A stretch of DNA of 64,000 bases from Pseudomonadota bacterium (lineage in GTDB: Bacteria > Pseudomonadota > Gammaproteobacteria > Burkholderiales > Methylophilaceae). Position numbers and translations under genes: made by a program. The stretch is taken from NCBI GenBank assembly GCA_020053735.1, contig JAGVMP010000018.1:1-64000 (forward strand), in the 5' to 3' direction. A model generated the notes under the pieces. That model did no database searches and had not been told where the DNA came from. It saw only the letters and a list, made by a program, of their open reading frames with translations. This document shows, in pieces, positions 25,013 to 32,991 of the stretch. The number at the start of each line of letters is the position of its first letter. Position 1 is the first letter of the stretch.

Positions 25013-25585
25013 TTAAACTTTAGCAGTTTGGTTAGGTTTAATGCTTCTTACTAGAGCCACTACCAACAACACTAAACCAAAATAGGCGGCATTGACCATC
25101 ATCCAATTGGGTAGGTAGTTCCAGCCATGCTGCATTGACTCAATTAAACCTTCTGCGGGAAAGCGGCCAGAGAACAAATAATAGGTTTGTGTAGAAACCA
25201 CAAACGCAATAAATGTTGCACTTAAGCTCACCAGCGCAAAAGGCAATGCGGAAAATGGATTTTTTTGTTTTGCCAGCCATAGGCCACCAAACCAAAGTGC
25301 CGCATAGCTAGGAATTAAGCCCCAATAACCATTGGTCAGGCAAAATCCTTGCAATGGGTCAAGTGCGGCAGCGCCAAAATCGATAAATGTGGCTAACCCA
25401 AAAAACGCTGCAAACCAGGTCCAGCGCTTAAGCAACAAACCACCGAGTAAAAATAAAGCCAAGCTGGCGTCAGGCAAAGATACGTGTGTAAGCACGTGAC
25501 TACCGCGCGTAAGTAGCATGGCAAATGCAATCGCAACGGCTATTAATAGTGGTTTTTTATAAGCGTGTAGGGCGTTTATGTTCAT
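25013..25585 (-). CDS. Integral membrane protein of the B12-regulated transcript
   Basis: A 190-aa polytopic membrane protein with about five or six transmembrane helices (for example L-L-I-A-V-A-I-A-F-A-M-L-L and A-L-F-L-L-G-G-L-L-L). GGAGA precedes the ATG at 25585. It lies 95 bp after btuB on the same strand, without a terminator between, so it should also be under the cobalamin riboswitch. That position and its small helical build suggest a role in cobalt, corrinoid or DMB transport, perhaps like an ECF S-component, but I recognise no specific family motif. Function is inferred from context only. Confidence 0.6.
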   Translation of the reverse strand: MNINALHAYKKPLLIAVAIAFAMLLTRGSHVLTHVSLPDASLALFLLGGLLLKRWTWFAAFFGLATFIDFGAAALDPLQGFCLTNGYWGLIPSYAALWFGGLWLAKQKNPFSALPFALVSLSATFIAFVVSTQTYYLFSGRFPAEGLIESMQHGWNYLPNWMMVNAAYFGLVLLVVALVRSIKPNQTAKV

Positions 25586-25680
25586 TTTAATTCTCCAACT
25601 GAGTGATGCTTGATTATACATTCAAAATACCGCCGATATTACTGGCTGGCAGCTTTCAATAAGTTACCAGCCAAATTAAA

Positions 25681-27555
25681 CTACTTTGGTGCCCAACGTA
25701 AGTTTACAAACAAATTTGATCCTGGTGTGTTGTAATCGGGGCCATCAGGATTAAATGTCGAGATAGTCGAAGAGAGAGCATATTTTTTATCAAAAATGTT
25801 ATTTGCCCTCGCTTGCAAAGTCCAATCAGCATTAATTTTGTATTGGCTAGTTAAATTTAAAATGCTGTAACCACCTAATCGATACTCATTAGCCGGATCA
25901 TTGTATCTAGCTGAAGAGGTTATTGATTCTGCACCAAAACGCCAATCATTCCAATGATACGCCAGTGCTAACTTACCATGTCTATTAGCACGTCGCGCTA
26001 ATAGATTGTCAGTTTCCTCGTCTCGTGGCGATTGAATGTCAGCACTTCCGCTAAACTCGAAGTTACCCCAGAGCTGGCTAAATGCTAATGTGACACCTTC
26101 AACTTTTACTTTATTCACATTAATTTGTGTGCCAGCAAGCAATCCATTACTGGCGATTAAATCACGAATTTTGTTTTGGTAAACGGTGACGCTCGCACTA
26201 GTTTCAGCATTTTGAAAGCGAAGGCTAGCTTCAATGTTGTCTGATTTTTCTGGTTCTAAGCTAGGGTTGCCAACATATGAGCCGAAAATACCAAAATCTT
26301 GAAATGGATAATATAAATCGTTAAACGTAGGCGCTTTAAAAGCGCTGCCGTAGCTCGTGGCAGCTCTCCAATGCTCATTAAAATTGAAGCCATATCCTAT
26401 ACCGCCAGTCAGATTGCTACCAAATTGTGAGTTGTGGTCTTCACGAACACTAGCATGCACGCTATGCGCGCCGATATTGGCTAAATAACTTGCCACATAG
26501 CCTTCGTTGGTACGGTCATTTTTTGTAAATGCATCCGTTGAAGTAACTTTATCTTCAAGCCTGTCGTACATTAGTGTCAGTGTGCCAACAGGCAACGTGA
26601 AATCATTTTGCCAATTCATTTGCGTTTGTTCGGTATCAAACCTTGAAAAGCCCGGTGCAAATGATTCGTCGAAGTTCCTTAATTTATCTTTGCTAAAGCC
26701 CACTCGTAGGGTAGATTTCCAAGACGGTAGCAACTGATTTTTGCTATAGAGTGAAGCAGTTTGCTGTTGCAGTTTGACTTTTGATGAAAAATTTGTGAAA
26801 TTAAAAAAGTTATCATAACGCGTGGTGCCATCACTATTAAAAAACTGCAGGCCGATTTCATGGCCTTCAACAAGTTGCTGATTTAAATTAGCACTTACTG
26901 AAAGGTTGCGATAGGCATCATCATCATTCACTTTTTGGTCGTTGCTGTTCAATGCAGAAAATCCGTTTATATCTTGTGCAGATAGATTCAAAGCGAAACT
27001 GGTGTCATTTATTTTGCCACGAATGCCACCCTCAGCAATTTTGGTATCGTAAGTGCCAAAACCAACATTGGCATAAAATTTAGTGGTGCCTTCACCTTTT
27101 TTTGTGAAAATTTGAATCACGCCACCAATAGCGTCTTGCCCATATAAGCTACTAGCGGGCCCGCGGAGAATCTCAATGCGGTCAATTTGATTGAGTGGTA
27201 TGTTCTCGAAAGTTGACGTGCCCGCTGTAGCTGATTGTATGCGAATACCATCTATCATAACGACTACATGATTAGAGTTGGTGCCACGCATAAAAATGCT
27301 AGAGATTTTTCCTGCACCACCGCTATTGTCAATTTCAATGCCGGGTTGTTGTTGCAAAAGTTCAACTAAAGTTGTTTGACCGCTACGCTGTATTTGTTCT
27401 TCTTCAATGACGCTAACATCTGCAATCACACTTTCCAATGACTGTGGCGTACGAGTTGCAGTCACAACCACATCATCTAACTCAATATTTTCTGCTGAAT
27501 AACTGGGTGATGCGAATGCAAGCGCAATAAGGCTTGCGATAATTTTTTTAGACAT
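25681..27555 (-). CDS. btuB: TonB-dependent vitamin B12 outer-membrane receptor
   Basis: A 624-aa TonB-dependent receptor. It has a signal peptide (I-I-A-S-L-I-A-L-A-F-A-S-P-S-Y-S-A), then a TonB box region L-D-D-V-V-V-T-A-T-R, a plug domain with I-E-I-L-R-G-P-A-S-S-L-Y-G, and a 22-strand barrel ending in an aromatic C-terminal strand. Length and motif set fit BtuB, which imports cobalamin across the outer membrane using TonB. The cobalamin riboswitch at 27715-27915 lies in its leader, so expression should fall when B12 is plentiful. Siderophore receptors have the same fold, but the riboswitch and neighbours favour B12. Confidence 0.93.
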   Translation of the reverse strand: MSKKIIASLIALAFASPSYSAENIELDDVVVTATRTPQSLESVIADVSVIEEEQIQRSGQTTLVELLQQQPGIEIDNSGGAGKISSIFMRGTNSNHVVVMIDGIRIQSATAGTSTFENIPLNQIDRIEILRGPASSLYGQDAIGGVIQIFTKKGEGTTKFYANVGFGTYDTKIAEGGIRGKINDTSFALNLSAQDINGFSALNSNDQKVNDDDAYRNLSVSANLNQQLVEGHEIGLQFFNSDGTTRYDNFFNFTNFSSKVKLQQQTASLYSKNQLLPSWKSTLRVGFSKDKLRNFDESFAPGFSRFDTEQTQMNWQNDFTLPVGTLTLMYDRLEDKVTSTDAFTKNDRTNEGYVASYLANIGAHSVHASVREDHNSQFGSNLTGGIGYGFNFNEHWRAATSYGSAFKAPTFNDLYYPFQDFGIFGSYVGNPSLEPEKSDNIEASLRFQNAETSASVTVYQNKIRDLIASNGLLAGTQINVNKVKVEGVTLAFSQLWGNFEFSGSADIQSPRDEETDNLLARRANRHGKLALAYHWNDWRFGAESITSSARYNDPANEYRLGGYSILNLTSQYKINADWTLQARANNIFDKKYALSSTISTFNPDGPDYNTPGSNLFVNLRWAPK

Positions 27556-27714
27556 GATGCTTTCCCTAAATTACATGCGTCCCCGCATGCAGATTCTTAA
27601 AAACTAGGGAATAAAGAAGGGTAAAACCGACAAAAATTGCGCCCAAAAATAAGGGGGTAGCAGCTCTTGACACCGTCACCCCGCGGTATTTCCTAGCGCG
27701 CCTTAACATTAAGG

Positions 27715-27915
27715 CTTAAGTTGCAAGGCCGGTCTCCGGGCTTGTGAGCTTTAGTTTTGCGCCTTCCCAAGCTTTTAATACTCAGTGGCTTTTGCAAAAA
27801 TTTTATGAATAAATCACGACTCACTTACCGTTGCGGGGGCAGCATAGGCATTATTAATTTTTTGTAGTTAAAAAATAACTACAAGTTAACGCACCTAATT
27901 CCCAGTTTCACTGTG
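27715..27915 (-). promoter_or_regulatory. Cobalamin riboswitch in the btuB leader
   Basis: On the minus strand I see the ordered conserved blocks AACTGGGAA, CCCGCAACGGTAA, GCCACTG, GGGAAGGCG and the B12 box AGCCCGGAGACCGGCC, about 160 bp before the btuB ATG. This is the AdoCbl-binding RNA of proteobacterial btuB genes. The 27600-27710 segment between it and btuB contains G/C-rich pairings that may form the expression platform. Confidence 0.95.
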
Positions 27916-28096
27916 TTTATTGATGAAAATTAACAGCAGCACCTTACAACTAATCGCAATTATATCGCCATATGTTGTTTTTTATGCACTTGTACAATTT
28001 AAATTTACGTCATAAGTGGGTTAAACGTGTTAAATTACTTTGAATAGCTCACGTTAGCTATTGACTTAAATGAATTTTTTAATTTATAGTGGGGCA

Positions 28097-28303
28097 ATGG
28101 AAGCAGATTTAAAAAGTTTAGAGGAAAAAATTTCCAAACTCATCTCTTTGTGCGGGCATCTGCGCGAAGAGAATGGTCAATTGCGCAATGATTTGTCGCA
28201 AGCGCAACAAAAAACAGATGTTTTAAAAAGTAATATGCTATTGGCCAGCAATAAGTTAGAAGTGTTGCTAAACAATGTGCCAAACGATGCTGAGGCACCA
28301 TAA
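28097..28303 (+). CDS. ZapB-like coiled-coil cell-division protein (TIGR02449 type)
   Basis: A 68-aa protein starting M-E-A-D-L-K-S-L-E-E-K-I-S-K-L, almost entirely a heptad coiled coil (L-x6-L spacing), with a short acidic end. The ATG at 28097 follows GGGG; the open frame to 28070 gives a hydrophobic lead that does not belong. It is 15 bp ahead of zapA, the conserved position of this small family in beta- and gammaproteobacteria. It probably helps organise the FtsZ ring. Confidence 0.8.
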   Translation: MEADLKSLEEKISKLISLCGHLREENGQLRNDLSQAQQKTDVLKSNMLLASNKLEVLLNNVPNDAEAP

Positions 28304-28318
28304 TGATGAGCAGGATTT

Positions 28319-28624
28319 ATGAGTATTGTTAAGCCAGTCGATGTATCAATTATGGGGCGTGAGTTTACCGTATCGTGCACCGATGAAGAGCGCCAAGGCT
28401 TGCTCAACGCGGTAAGTTATCTCGACAAAAAAATGCACGATATCCGTGACTCTGGCAAAGTAGTTGGTTTAGATCGCATTGCGATTATGGCTGCGCTAAA
28501 CTTGTCCCATGAATTATTAAATACTAAAACTGGTGATGTTGACATCGGGGATTATAAGCGTAGGATTAGTGCCATGCAGAATCAAATTGATGAAGCGATG
28601 GCTAGCCAAAATAAATTGTTGTAA
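28319..28624 (+). CDS. zapA: Cell-division protein ZapA
   Basis: A 101-aa protein with the ZapA layout: an N-terminal beta domain (V-S-I-M-G-R-E-F-T-V-S-C), a helix with L-L-N-A-V-S-Y-L-D-K-K-M, R-I-A-I-M-A-A-L-N-L-S-H-E-L and a C-terminal coiled coil. ZapA crosslinks FtsZ protofilaments at midcell. It follows the zapB-like gene by 15 bp and precedes 6S RNA, the conserved order in many proteobacteria. Confidence 0.95.
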   Translation: MSIVKPVDVSIMGREFTVSCTDEERQGLLNAVSYLDKKMHDIRDSGKVVGLDRIAIMAALNLSHELLNTKTGDVDIGDYKRRISAMQNQIDEAMASQNKLL

Positions 28625-28684
28625 GTAGGCTGTAGTAACTAATTTTTTTCATCAGTTGGTCACACGTTTCTTCTAACATTCAAT

Positions 28685-28888
28685 CTGTTTTCTGTGGTGT
28701 TGCTTGAGTCTAAATTCCTTGAACTAGCTTTTGTTATAGGTTTCGGCTCATCAAGCGCGGTGTGCGCGCTCTAAATTGGGTTGTCTTTTAAGATGCCCTT
28801 GGCGAGTGTACCTAAAGTGCTTTAGGTTGTTACCACCTGAACTTTTTTGGTTCAGGATTAACGGCTCAGGCAACACCACAGCAAACAG
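28685..28888 (+). ncRNA. ssrS: 6S RNA
   Basis: About 204 nt between zapA and the next gene. The ends CTGTTTTCTGTGGTGTTGC and GCAACACCACAGCAAACAG form the long terminal stem, with a large central bubble and an apical stem, as in 6S RNA. The RNA imitates an open promoter and holds the housekeeping RNA polymerase in stationary phase. The location after zapA is the standard one. Exact ends are estimated from the stem. Confidence 0.9.
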
Positions 28889-28929
28889 GTTTTTGTTTTT
28901 AACGCAAAATTTCTACGTTGTTTTTCGCT

Positions 28930-29150
28930 TGCCGTACTAAGTGTACTGTCCGCGCTTAAACGCCTTGAACTTTGGCGTAAAAACTCAAAACCGCATCCCG
29001 TTGAAATTTCGCTGATACGGCGTTATTTTCCACTCCTAGTACTTAATGTACTGCGTTCGTTCAAATGCCTTGTCTCAGCTTCAATTGAACAAGATTTTAG
29101 TGTTTGCTCAAACGCCTTGAACTCTCGCATTAAAATTCAGAAATGCCTTC
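28930..29150. repeat. Degenerate direct repeats after 6S RNA
   Basis: No gene is visible here. The stretch contains AAACGCCTTGAACT twice (28958 and 29110 areas) and a decayed AAATGCCTTG copy near 29068, and two short palindromes around GTACT...AGTACA-type sequence. It looks like a family of degenerate intergenic repeats. Together with the hairpin at 29155-29253 it fills the gap between 6S RNA and the DUF2237 gene. Confidence 0.45.
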
Positions 29151-29154
29151 AAAA

Positions 29155-29253
29155 GTCATTGCGAGCCAAAGGTTTTAATTTTGGCGCGGCAATCCAATCA
29201 CAATTTTACAACTGTTATTTTGGATTGCTTCAGGCTAAAGCCCTCGCAATGAC
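29155..29253. repeat. Palindromic intergenic repeat (GTCATTGCGAG type)
   Basis: The ends GTCATTGCGAG and CTCGCAATGAC are exact complements, and an inner GGCAATCCA / TGGATTGC pair continues the stem, giving a hairpin of about 99 bp. Sequences of this form are common dispersed intergenic repeats in proteobacteria. Confidence 0.75.
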
Positions 29254-29260
29254 GCCTAAA

Positions 29261-29620
29261 CTAACGCAATTCGTGATATTTCAAATCGGCTAGCTCGACA
29301 ATTTCCAAACACATTTCGTGGCAAGCTTCTAAAATCACGGGTGGAGCAAAGCCTGCCTCGCTGGCTTCTAGCCAACGTGCTGCGCACACGCACCAGCGGT
29401 TGCCGGGTTTTAAACCTTCAAAGCCATACTCTGGATGTGGCGTGCTTAAATCGTTGCCACGACTAATTGAAAACACCAAAAATTCTTCGGTCATTTGACA
29501 GCATATGGTGTGGCTACCACTATCTTCTGGCCCAGTTTCGCAGCAACCGTTGCGGGTAAAGCCAGTCATTGGCGCTAAACTACAAGTTTGTAAAGTGGTG
29601 CCTAATACGTTACGTGCCAT
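29261..29620 (-). CDS. DUF2237 family protein
   Basis: A 119-aa Cys-rich soluble protein matching DUF2237: N-V-L-G-T-x-L-Q-T-C, T-G-F-T-R-N-G-C-C, H-T-I-C-C-Q-M-T-E-E-F-L-x-F-S, P-G-x-R-W-C-V-C-A-A-R-W-L-E-A. The conserved Cys pairs and Arg-Trp suggest a small metal- or ligand-binding fold; function is not known for the family. It is transcribed alone on the minus strand, divergent from the EVE gene. Length matches the family. Confidence 0.9.
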   Translation of the reverse strand: MARNVLGTTLQTCSLAPMTGFTRNGCCETGPEDSGSHTICCQMTEEFLVFSISRGNDLSTPHPEYGFEGLKPGNRWCVCAARWLEASEAGFAPPVILEACHEMCLEIVELADLKYHELR

Positions 29621-29710
29621 GATTTTTTTCGTTCCAAAAGGCTTATAAAAATTCTAACTTCAATTATCATACCTAAAACTTTTATAATTCCCTGAATTGA
29701 CAAAAAATAT

Positions 29711-30172
29711 ATGCGCTATTGGTTAATGAAATCTGAGCCCGGCGATGTTTCGATTGACGATTTGGCTGCCATGCCCAACCAAACGGTGGATTGGTATGGC
29801 GTGCGCAATTATCAAGCACGCAATTTTATGCGTGACCAAATGAATATTGGCGATGGTGTGCTTTTTTATCATTCCAATTGTGAAGTGCCTGGCGTTGCGG
29901 GTATTGCAGAAGTGGCTAGCCGTGCCTACCCAGATAGGTTGCAATTCATAAAAGGTCATAAATATTACGATGAAAAGTCTACCCAAGAAACCCCGCGCTG
30001 GGTGAATGTCGATGTGAAGTTAATCCGCAAAACGCGGCTACTTAGCCTAAAAGAAATGCGTGAGACACCCGAGTTGGCTAGTCTGCGTATTTTGCAGCGC
30101 GGCAACAGGTTGTCGATTACGCCTGTAGATCCAAGAGATTGGGAGATTATCTTGGATCTACTCAAAAAGTAA
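29711..30172 (+). CDS. EVE domain protein (thymocyte nuclear protein 1-like)
   Basis: A 153-aa single-domain EVE protein: Y-W-L-M-K-S-E-P, V-D-W-Y-G-V-R-N-Y-Q-A-R-N-F-M-R, G-D-G-V-L-F-Y-H-S-N and G-V-A-G-I-A-E-V. EVE domains bind modified bases such as methylated cytosine in DNA or RNA; they occur as house-keeping singletons and in modification-dependent restriction systems. Here it is outside the mobile element, whose left inverted repeat starts 44 bp after its stop, so I take it as a core gene. Confidence 0.93.
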   Translation: MRYWLMKSEPGDVSIDDLAAMPNQTVDWYGVRNYQARNFMRDQMNIGDGVLFYHSNCEVPGVAGIAEVASRAYPDRLQFIKGHKYYDEKSTQETPRWVNVDVKLIRKTRLLSLKEMRETPELASLRILQRGNRLSITPVDPRDWEIILDLLKK

Positions 30173-30215
30173 GGCACCAAAGAGACTGGAAATTTATATT
30201 AAAGTTGTTGAAATA

Positions 30216-30257
30216 AAAAAGCCCACAATTGTGCGAGCCGTTCACACTTGTTGTTGA
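30216..30257 (+). repeat. Left terminal inverted repeat
   Basis: Starts AAAAAGCCCACAATTGTGCG and continues to GTTGTTGA. It matches the reverse complement of 42256-42297 at 41 of 42 bases; the only difference is at 30249. It contains the inner palindrome CACAATTGTG. Confidence 0.9.
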
Positions 30258-30272
30258 TTTAAAAAAGCTGTA

Positions 30273-30302
30273 AATTCTCAAGGAAGAAATTCCTTGAGAA
30301 TT
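30273..30302 (+). promoter_or_regulatory. Perfect hairpin just before the transposase start
   Basis: AATTCTCAAGGAA and TTCCTTGAGAATT are exact complements around a 4-base loop, ending 5 bp before the TTG start codon. Its left arm contains AAGGA, so the ribosome site may be masked in transcripts that read in from outside. Insertion sequences such as IS10 and IS50 use this kind of protection; here it is inference. Confidence 0.5.
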
Positions 30303-30306
30303 CCAA

Positions 30307-32001
30307 TTGAACTTTACAAAACAATTCAAAGTTGGCCGTCCCCTTCCTGCCGAAGATAGGCAGTTCAATCATTGCCGTAATACCCTATGTAGTAACTTCG
30401 CTGTACCTGCTCTAATACCAGACGATTTCGGTGGTTATAGAAATAACGAAAGCTATACCCTGAGTGGCTCCGAGCGAGAAAAAGTACTTAAATGTACTTT
30501 CTGCCATGATCGGTATGCAATCAAAAGCAATAAAGCTGCGATTGAAGAGTACCGAAGATATGCCGCATACCTTAATCCCTTACCTAAAATTAGTTGCCCA
30601 CAGACAGAGTGTGCAGAATCAAATAGCAAAATCCAGAGATTCGGCACTTCCTCATCAGGCTCTACACGATATCGTTGCAAGAATTGCGGTAAAACTTTCT
30701 CCAAGTCTTCTAACCCGACCTGGAAACAAAAGGCTCCCGAGAAGAATTCGCTCATCCTGCGATTGCTGATTAACAAGATGCCCATGCGCCGAATGCTAGA
30801 AACGGCGAGCATCTCACCGCAGACCCTTTATCGCAAGATCGAGTTTTTCCAAACTCAGTGTCTCAAGTTCGCTGCGCGTCATGAGAAAAAGCTGGAACAT
30901 ATGGATTTCCCAGTAATGCATGTGAGTGTCGACCGTCAGGATTACTTAGTCAATTGGGGAAGTCATGTGGACAGGCGCAGTTTCATGATGCATGCAGTTG
31001 CTTCGTCTGATGGTAAATCTGGATTTGTATTTGGCGTACATCCAAATTTTGATCCGACACTGAATCTAATGGAAGTGGAGCTGGATGCTAGAGAGCGTAA
31101 TGATTATGCACTTCCTACGATATACCGACATTACTCAAGACTTTGGTTAATGGGCGATTACGAAAAACGTCCGGTCACAGAACGCTTTAGAGCGCGAGAA
31201 AAGGTTGCATCAGATGATGCCGACCTTGCAGATGATAAGGAGGAAACCCCTGAGGGAAAAATCCCATCTACCGGCATTCAGGTTCGCCATGAGTATGTTC
31301 AGTACGGGCACTTTCTTTTATTAAACAAATTCTTACAAAAAGCGAAGCATGTTAATTTTTCTCTCGATCAGGATCCGGGATTACGCCAGTCTTGTATCGC
31401 TGTATTTAATAGACGGATCAAAAAAGGTACATGTGATGTTTTTCATCTACGGATTGATAAGCAGCTAACTGTAGATCAAAAGGATTTAGTCATTGCTGCG
31501 GCTAAAAATGCTCTAGATAATTATCGTCGCGATAAAAAAATGTCCCGGGATGCAGCTGCAATCGAGCTCATTGAGAAAGCCATCCTTACAATAGACCCTA
31601 ATCTGAAAACCACGGATCGTTGGATATCGCATCCATTGCCTAATAGAGCTGAGCCTAATAGGGCTGTCTGTCATCTTACTCCACGCCCCAATCAGGACGT
31701 TAAAGCTTTATCCAATCACATCATGGATGTAAGCCTTAAAAATATTGATCGATTCTTTATGTTAATTAGGCGGCGAATTTCATTACTTGAGCGCCCAATT
31801 AAAACACCTTCCAGTGCCAACCGGGCATGGCATGGGTATTCGCCTTATGAGCCCTTGGTTGTATGCCAGGTATTAGATATATTTCGTGTGATATTCAATT
31901 ATCATCTAGTGGGTGAAGACAAGCGCACAACCGCTATGCGTATTGGCCTTGCTCATCGACCATACACTCTGGACGAAATTTTAGCTGAACCTAGGAATTA
32001 A
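30307..32001 (+). CDS. Zinc-ribbon DDE transposase of the 12-kb element
   Basis: A 564-aa protein. The first 135 residues hold several zinc-ribbon Cys pairs (C-x4-C at 23-28, C-x2-C at 63-66, C-P-Q-T-E-C, then C-K-N-C-G-K-T-F-S at 124-132), as in IS1 InsA and IS1595-type proteins. A helix-turn-helix-like segment follows (R-R-M-L-E-T-A-S-I-S-P-Q-T-L-Y-R). A DDE-type core is suggested by V-S-V-D-R (D209), F-S-L-D-Q-D-P (D354/D356) and an Arg/Glu-rich helix near residue 500, with the ending N-Y-H ... K-R-T-T-A-M-R-I-G-L-A typical of that superfamily. It is twice the length of IS1595 transposases. The TTG start is uncertain. Confidence 0.8.
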   Translation: MNFTKQFKVGRPLPAEDRQFNHCRNTLCSNFAVPALIPDDFGGYRNNESYTLSGSEREKVLKCTFCHDRYAIKSNKAAIEEYRRYAAYLNPLPKISCPQTECAESNSKIQRFGTSSSGSTRYRCKNCGKTFSKSSNPTWKQKAPEKNSLILRLLINKMPMRRMLETASISPQTLYRKIEFFQTQCLKFAARHEKKLEHMDFPVMHVSVDRQDYLVNWGSHVDRRSFMMHAVASSDGKSGFVFGVHPNFDPTLNLMEVELDARERNDYALPTIYRHYSRLWLMGDYEKRPVTERFRAREKVASDDADLADDKEETPEGKIPSTGIQVRHEYVQYGHFLLLNKFLQKAKHVNFSLDQDPGLRQSCIAVFNRRIKKGTCDVFHLRIDKQLTVDQKDLVIAAAKNALDNYRRDKKMSRDAAAIELIEKAILTIDPNLKTTDRWISHPLPNRAEPNRAVCHLTPRPNQDVKALSNHIMDVSLKNIDRFFMLIRRRISLLERPIKTPSSANRAWHGYSPYEPLVVCQVLDIFRVIFNYHLVGEDKRTTAMRIGLAHRPYTLDEILAEPRN

Positions 32002-32004
32002 GAA

Positions 32005-32901
32005 TCAAGAATTAGAGAAGTCGAATTCTTTGATAATGGAATGATCGTCCAGTGTGATTCGAGCATTCGTCTCATTGAGATCCAATCGATGCAATTGCAA
32101 AAAGTAATTCACAACACAGCGACGTAATGTAACGCTCCACACCCACCCTTTAGTGCTTTTGATCATGCCATATTCTTTAGCAATGACATCTTGCTGATGA
32201 GTCGATAACGTTTTCGCAGGAATAACATCTACAATTACTTTTTCATTCCAGCCCGTATCTTTTTCTGCTGCTGCCGAAGTAGGTTTGTCTTTTTGTAGCT
32301 GAATATCTCGTTTTGAAGTTCTAGAGCCTGGTGCTTTAAGCAAACGTGACAGCACATAATCACCAAAAGCTTGATGCACACTATCGAAAGCACGCACATG
32401 CCAGCGGAACCCATTATGCACAAAGGCATGTGGCCAGAGCACACGTTCCTGAGGATGCGATGTTCTCATTGATTGGTAGGCTACTTTAACACCGTTGCCG
32501 GATTTGATGGCGCGCGTCAGTAACTGGAAAATATCTCTATCAATCACACCTACAGCTGTGGGTATAATGTCGCCCGCAGTTGGTCCAGGCATACCTTGAA
32601 TGACGTCTGTATCTCCCGATTCACAATAAAGTCTTAACAAACTCAGATATTCATGAGGCGATCCATTTGAAATGGATGGCTTGAAGTCTGGTCCCGCCTT
32701 ATAAATTCTATTAGAGATGTCATAAGTAAGATTGTCCGGATATAAGTTTCTATAAGCCGCAAAATCTTTAGTGATGTGATTGGTTGTTACCTGGAATGCA
32801 TCGGACACGCGCTGCCGTGCGACAAAGCCTTCCCAGCAGGCGACGGATTCCAGGAACCGTAATCGTCTAAGTTGAGAAGGATTAAATTCAGTATTTTGCA
32901 T
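32005..32901 (-). CDS. WYL-domain regulator (BrxR/CapW-like) of the methyltransferase module
   Basis: A 298-aa protein with an N-terminal winged helix (R-L-R-F-L-E-S-V-A-C-W-E-G-F-V-A-R-Q-R-V) and a central WYL-like domain (K-V-A-Y-Q-S-M, R-V-L-W-P-H-A-F-V, G-F-R-W-H-V-R-A-F, D-Y-V-L-S-R-L-L-K-A). Segment by segment it parallels the Wadjet-linked regulator at 9222-10040, so the two are homologues in different modules. It is divergent from the methyltransferase; a palindrome at 32940-32958 lies in the shared gap. A repressor controlled by an infection-linked ligand is the likely role. It ends 3 bp from the convergent transposase stop. Confidence 0.87.
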   Translation of the reverse strand: MQNTEFNPSQLRRLRFLESVACWEGFVARQRVSDAFQVTTNHITKDFAAYRNLYPDNLTYDISNRIYKAGPDFKPSISNGSPHEYLSLLRLYCESGDTDVIQGMPGPTAGDIIPTAVGVIDRDIFQLLTRAIKSGNGVKVAYQSMRTSHPQERVLWPHAFVHNGFRWHVRAFDSVHQAFGDYVLSRLLKAPGSRTSKRDIQLQKDKPTSAAAEKDTGWNEKVIVDVIPAKTLSTHQQDVIAKEYGMIKSTKGWVWSVTLRRCVVNYFLQLHRLDLNETNARITLDDHSIIKEFDFSNS

Positions 32902-32908
32902 ATTAGTA

Positions 32909-32958
32909 TTGACCTATGCATTAAATGTATCATAATGTTATTAATTGCAGCAATTAAT
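32909..32958 (+). promoter_or_regulatory. Promoter and palindromic operator of the methyltransferase operon
   Basis: TTGACC (32909-32914) and CATAAT (32931-32936) are spaced by 16 bp. Directly after the -10 lies the palindrome ATTAATTGC-A-GCAATTAAT (32940-32958), covering the likely start of transcription. The divergent WYL protein is the natural candidate to bind it. Confidence 0.6.
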
Positions 32959-32991
32959 TTAATTTAACTAATCAAAATGATTACATAAAAA

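Noticed and set aside
29711-30172. EVE protein as part of the defence element
   Set aside because: It ends 44 bp outside the left inverted repeat and resembles the housekeeping single-domain form.
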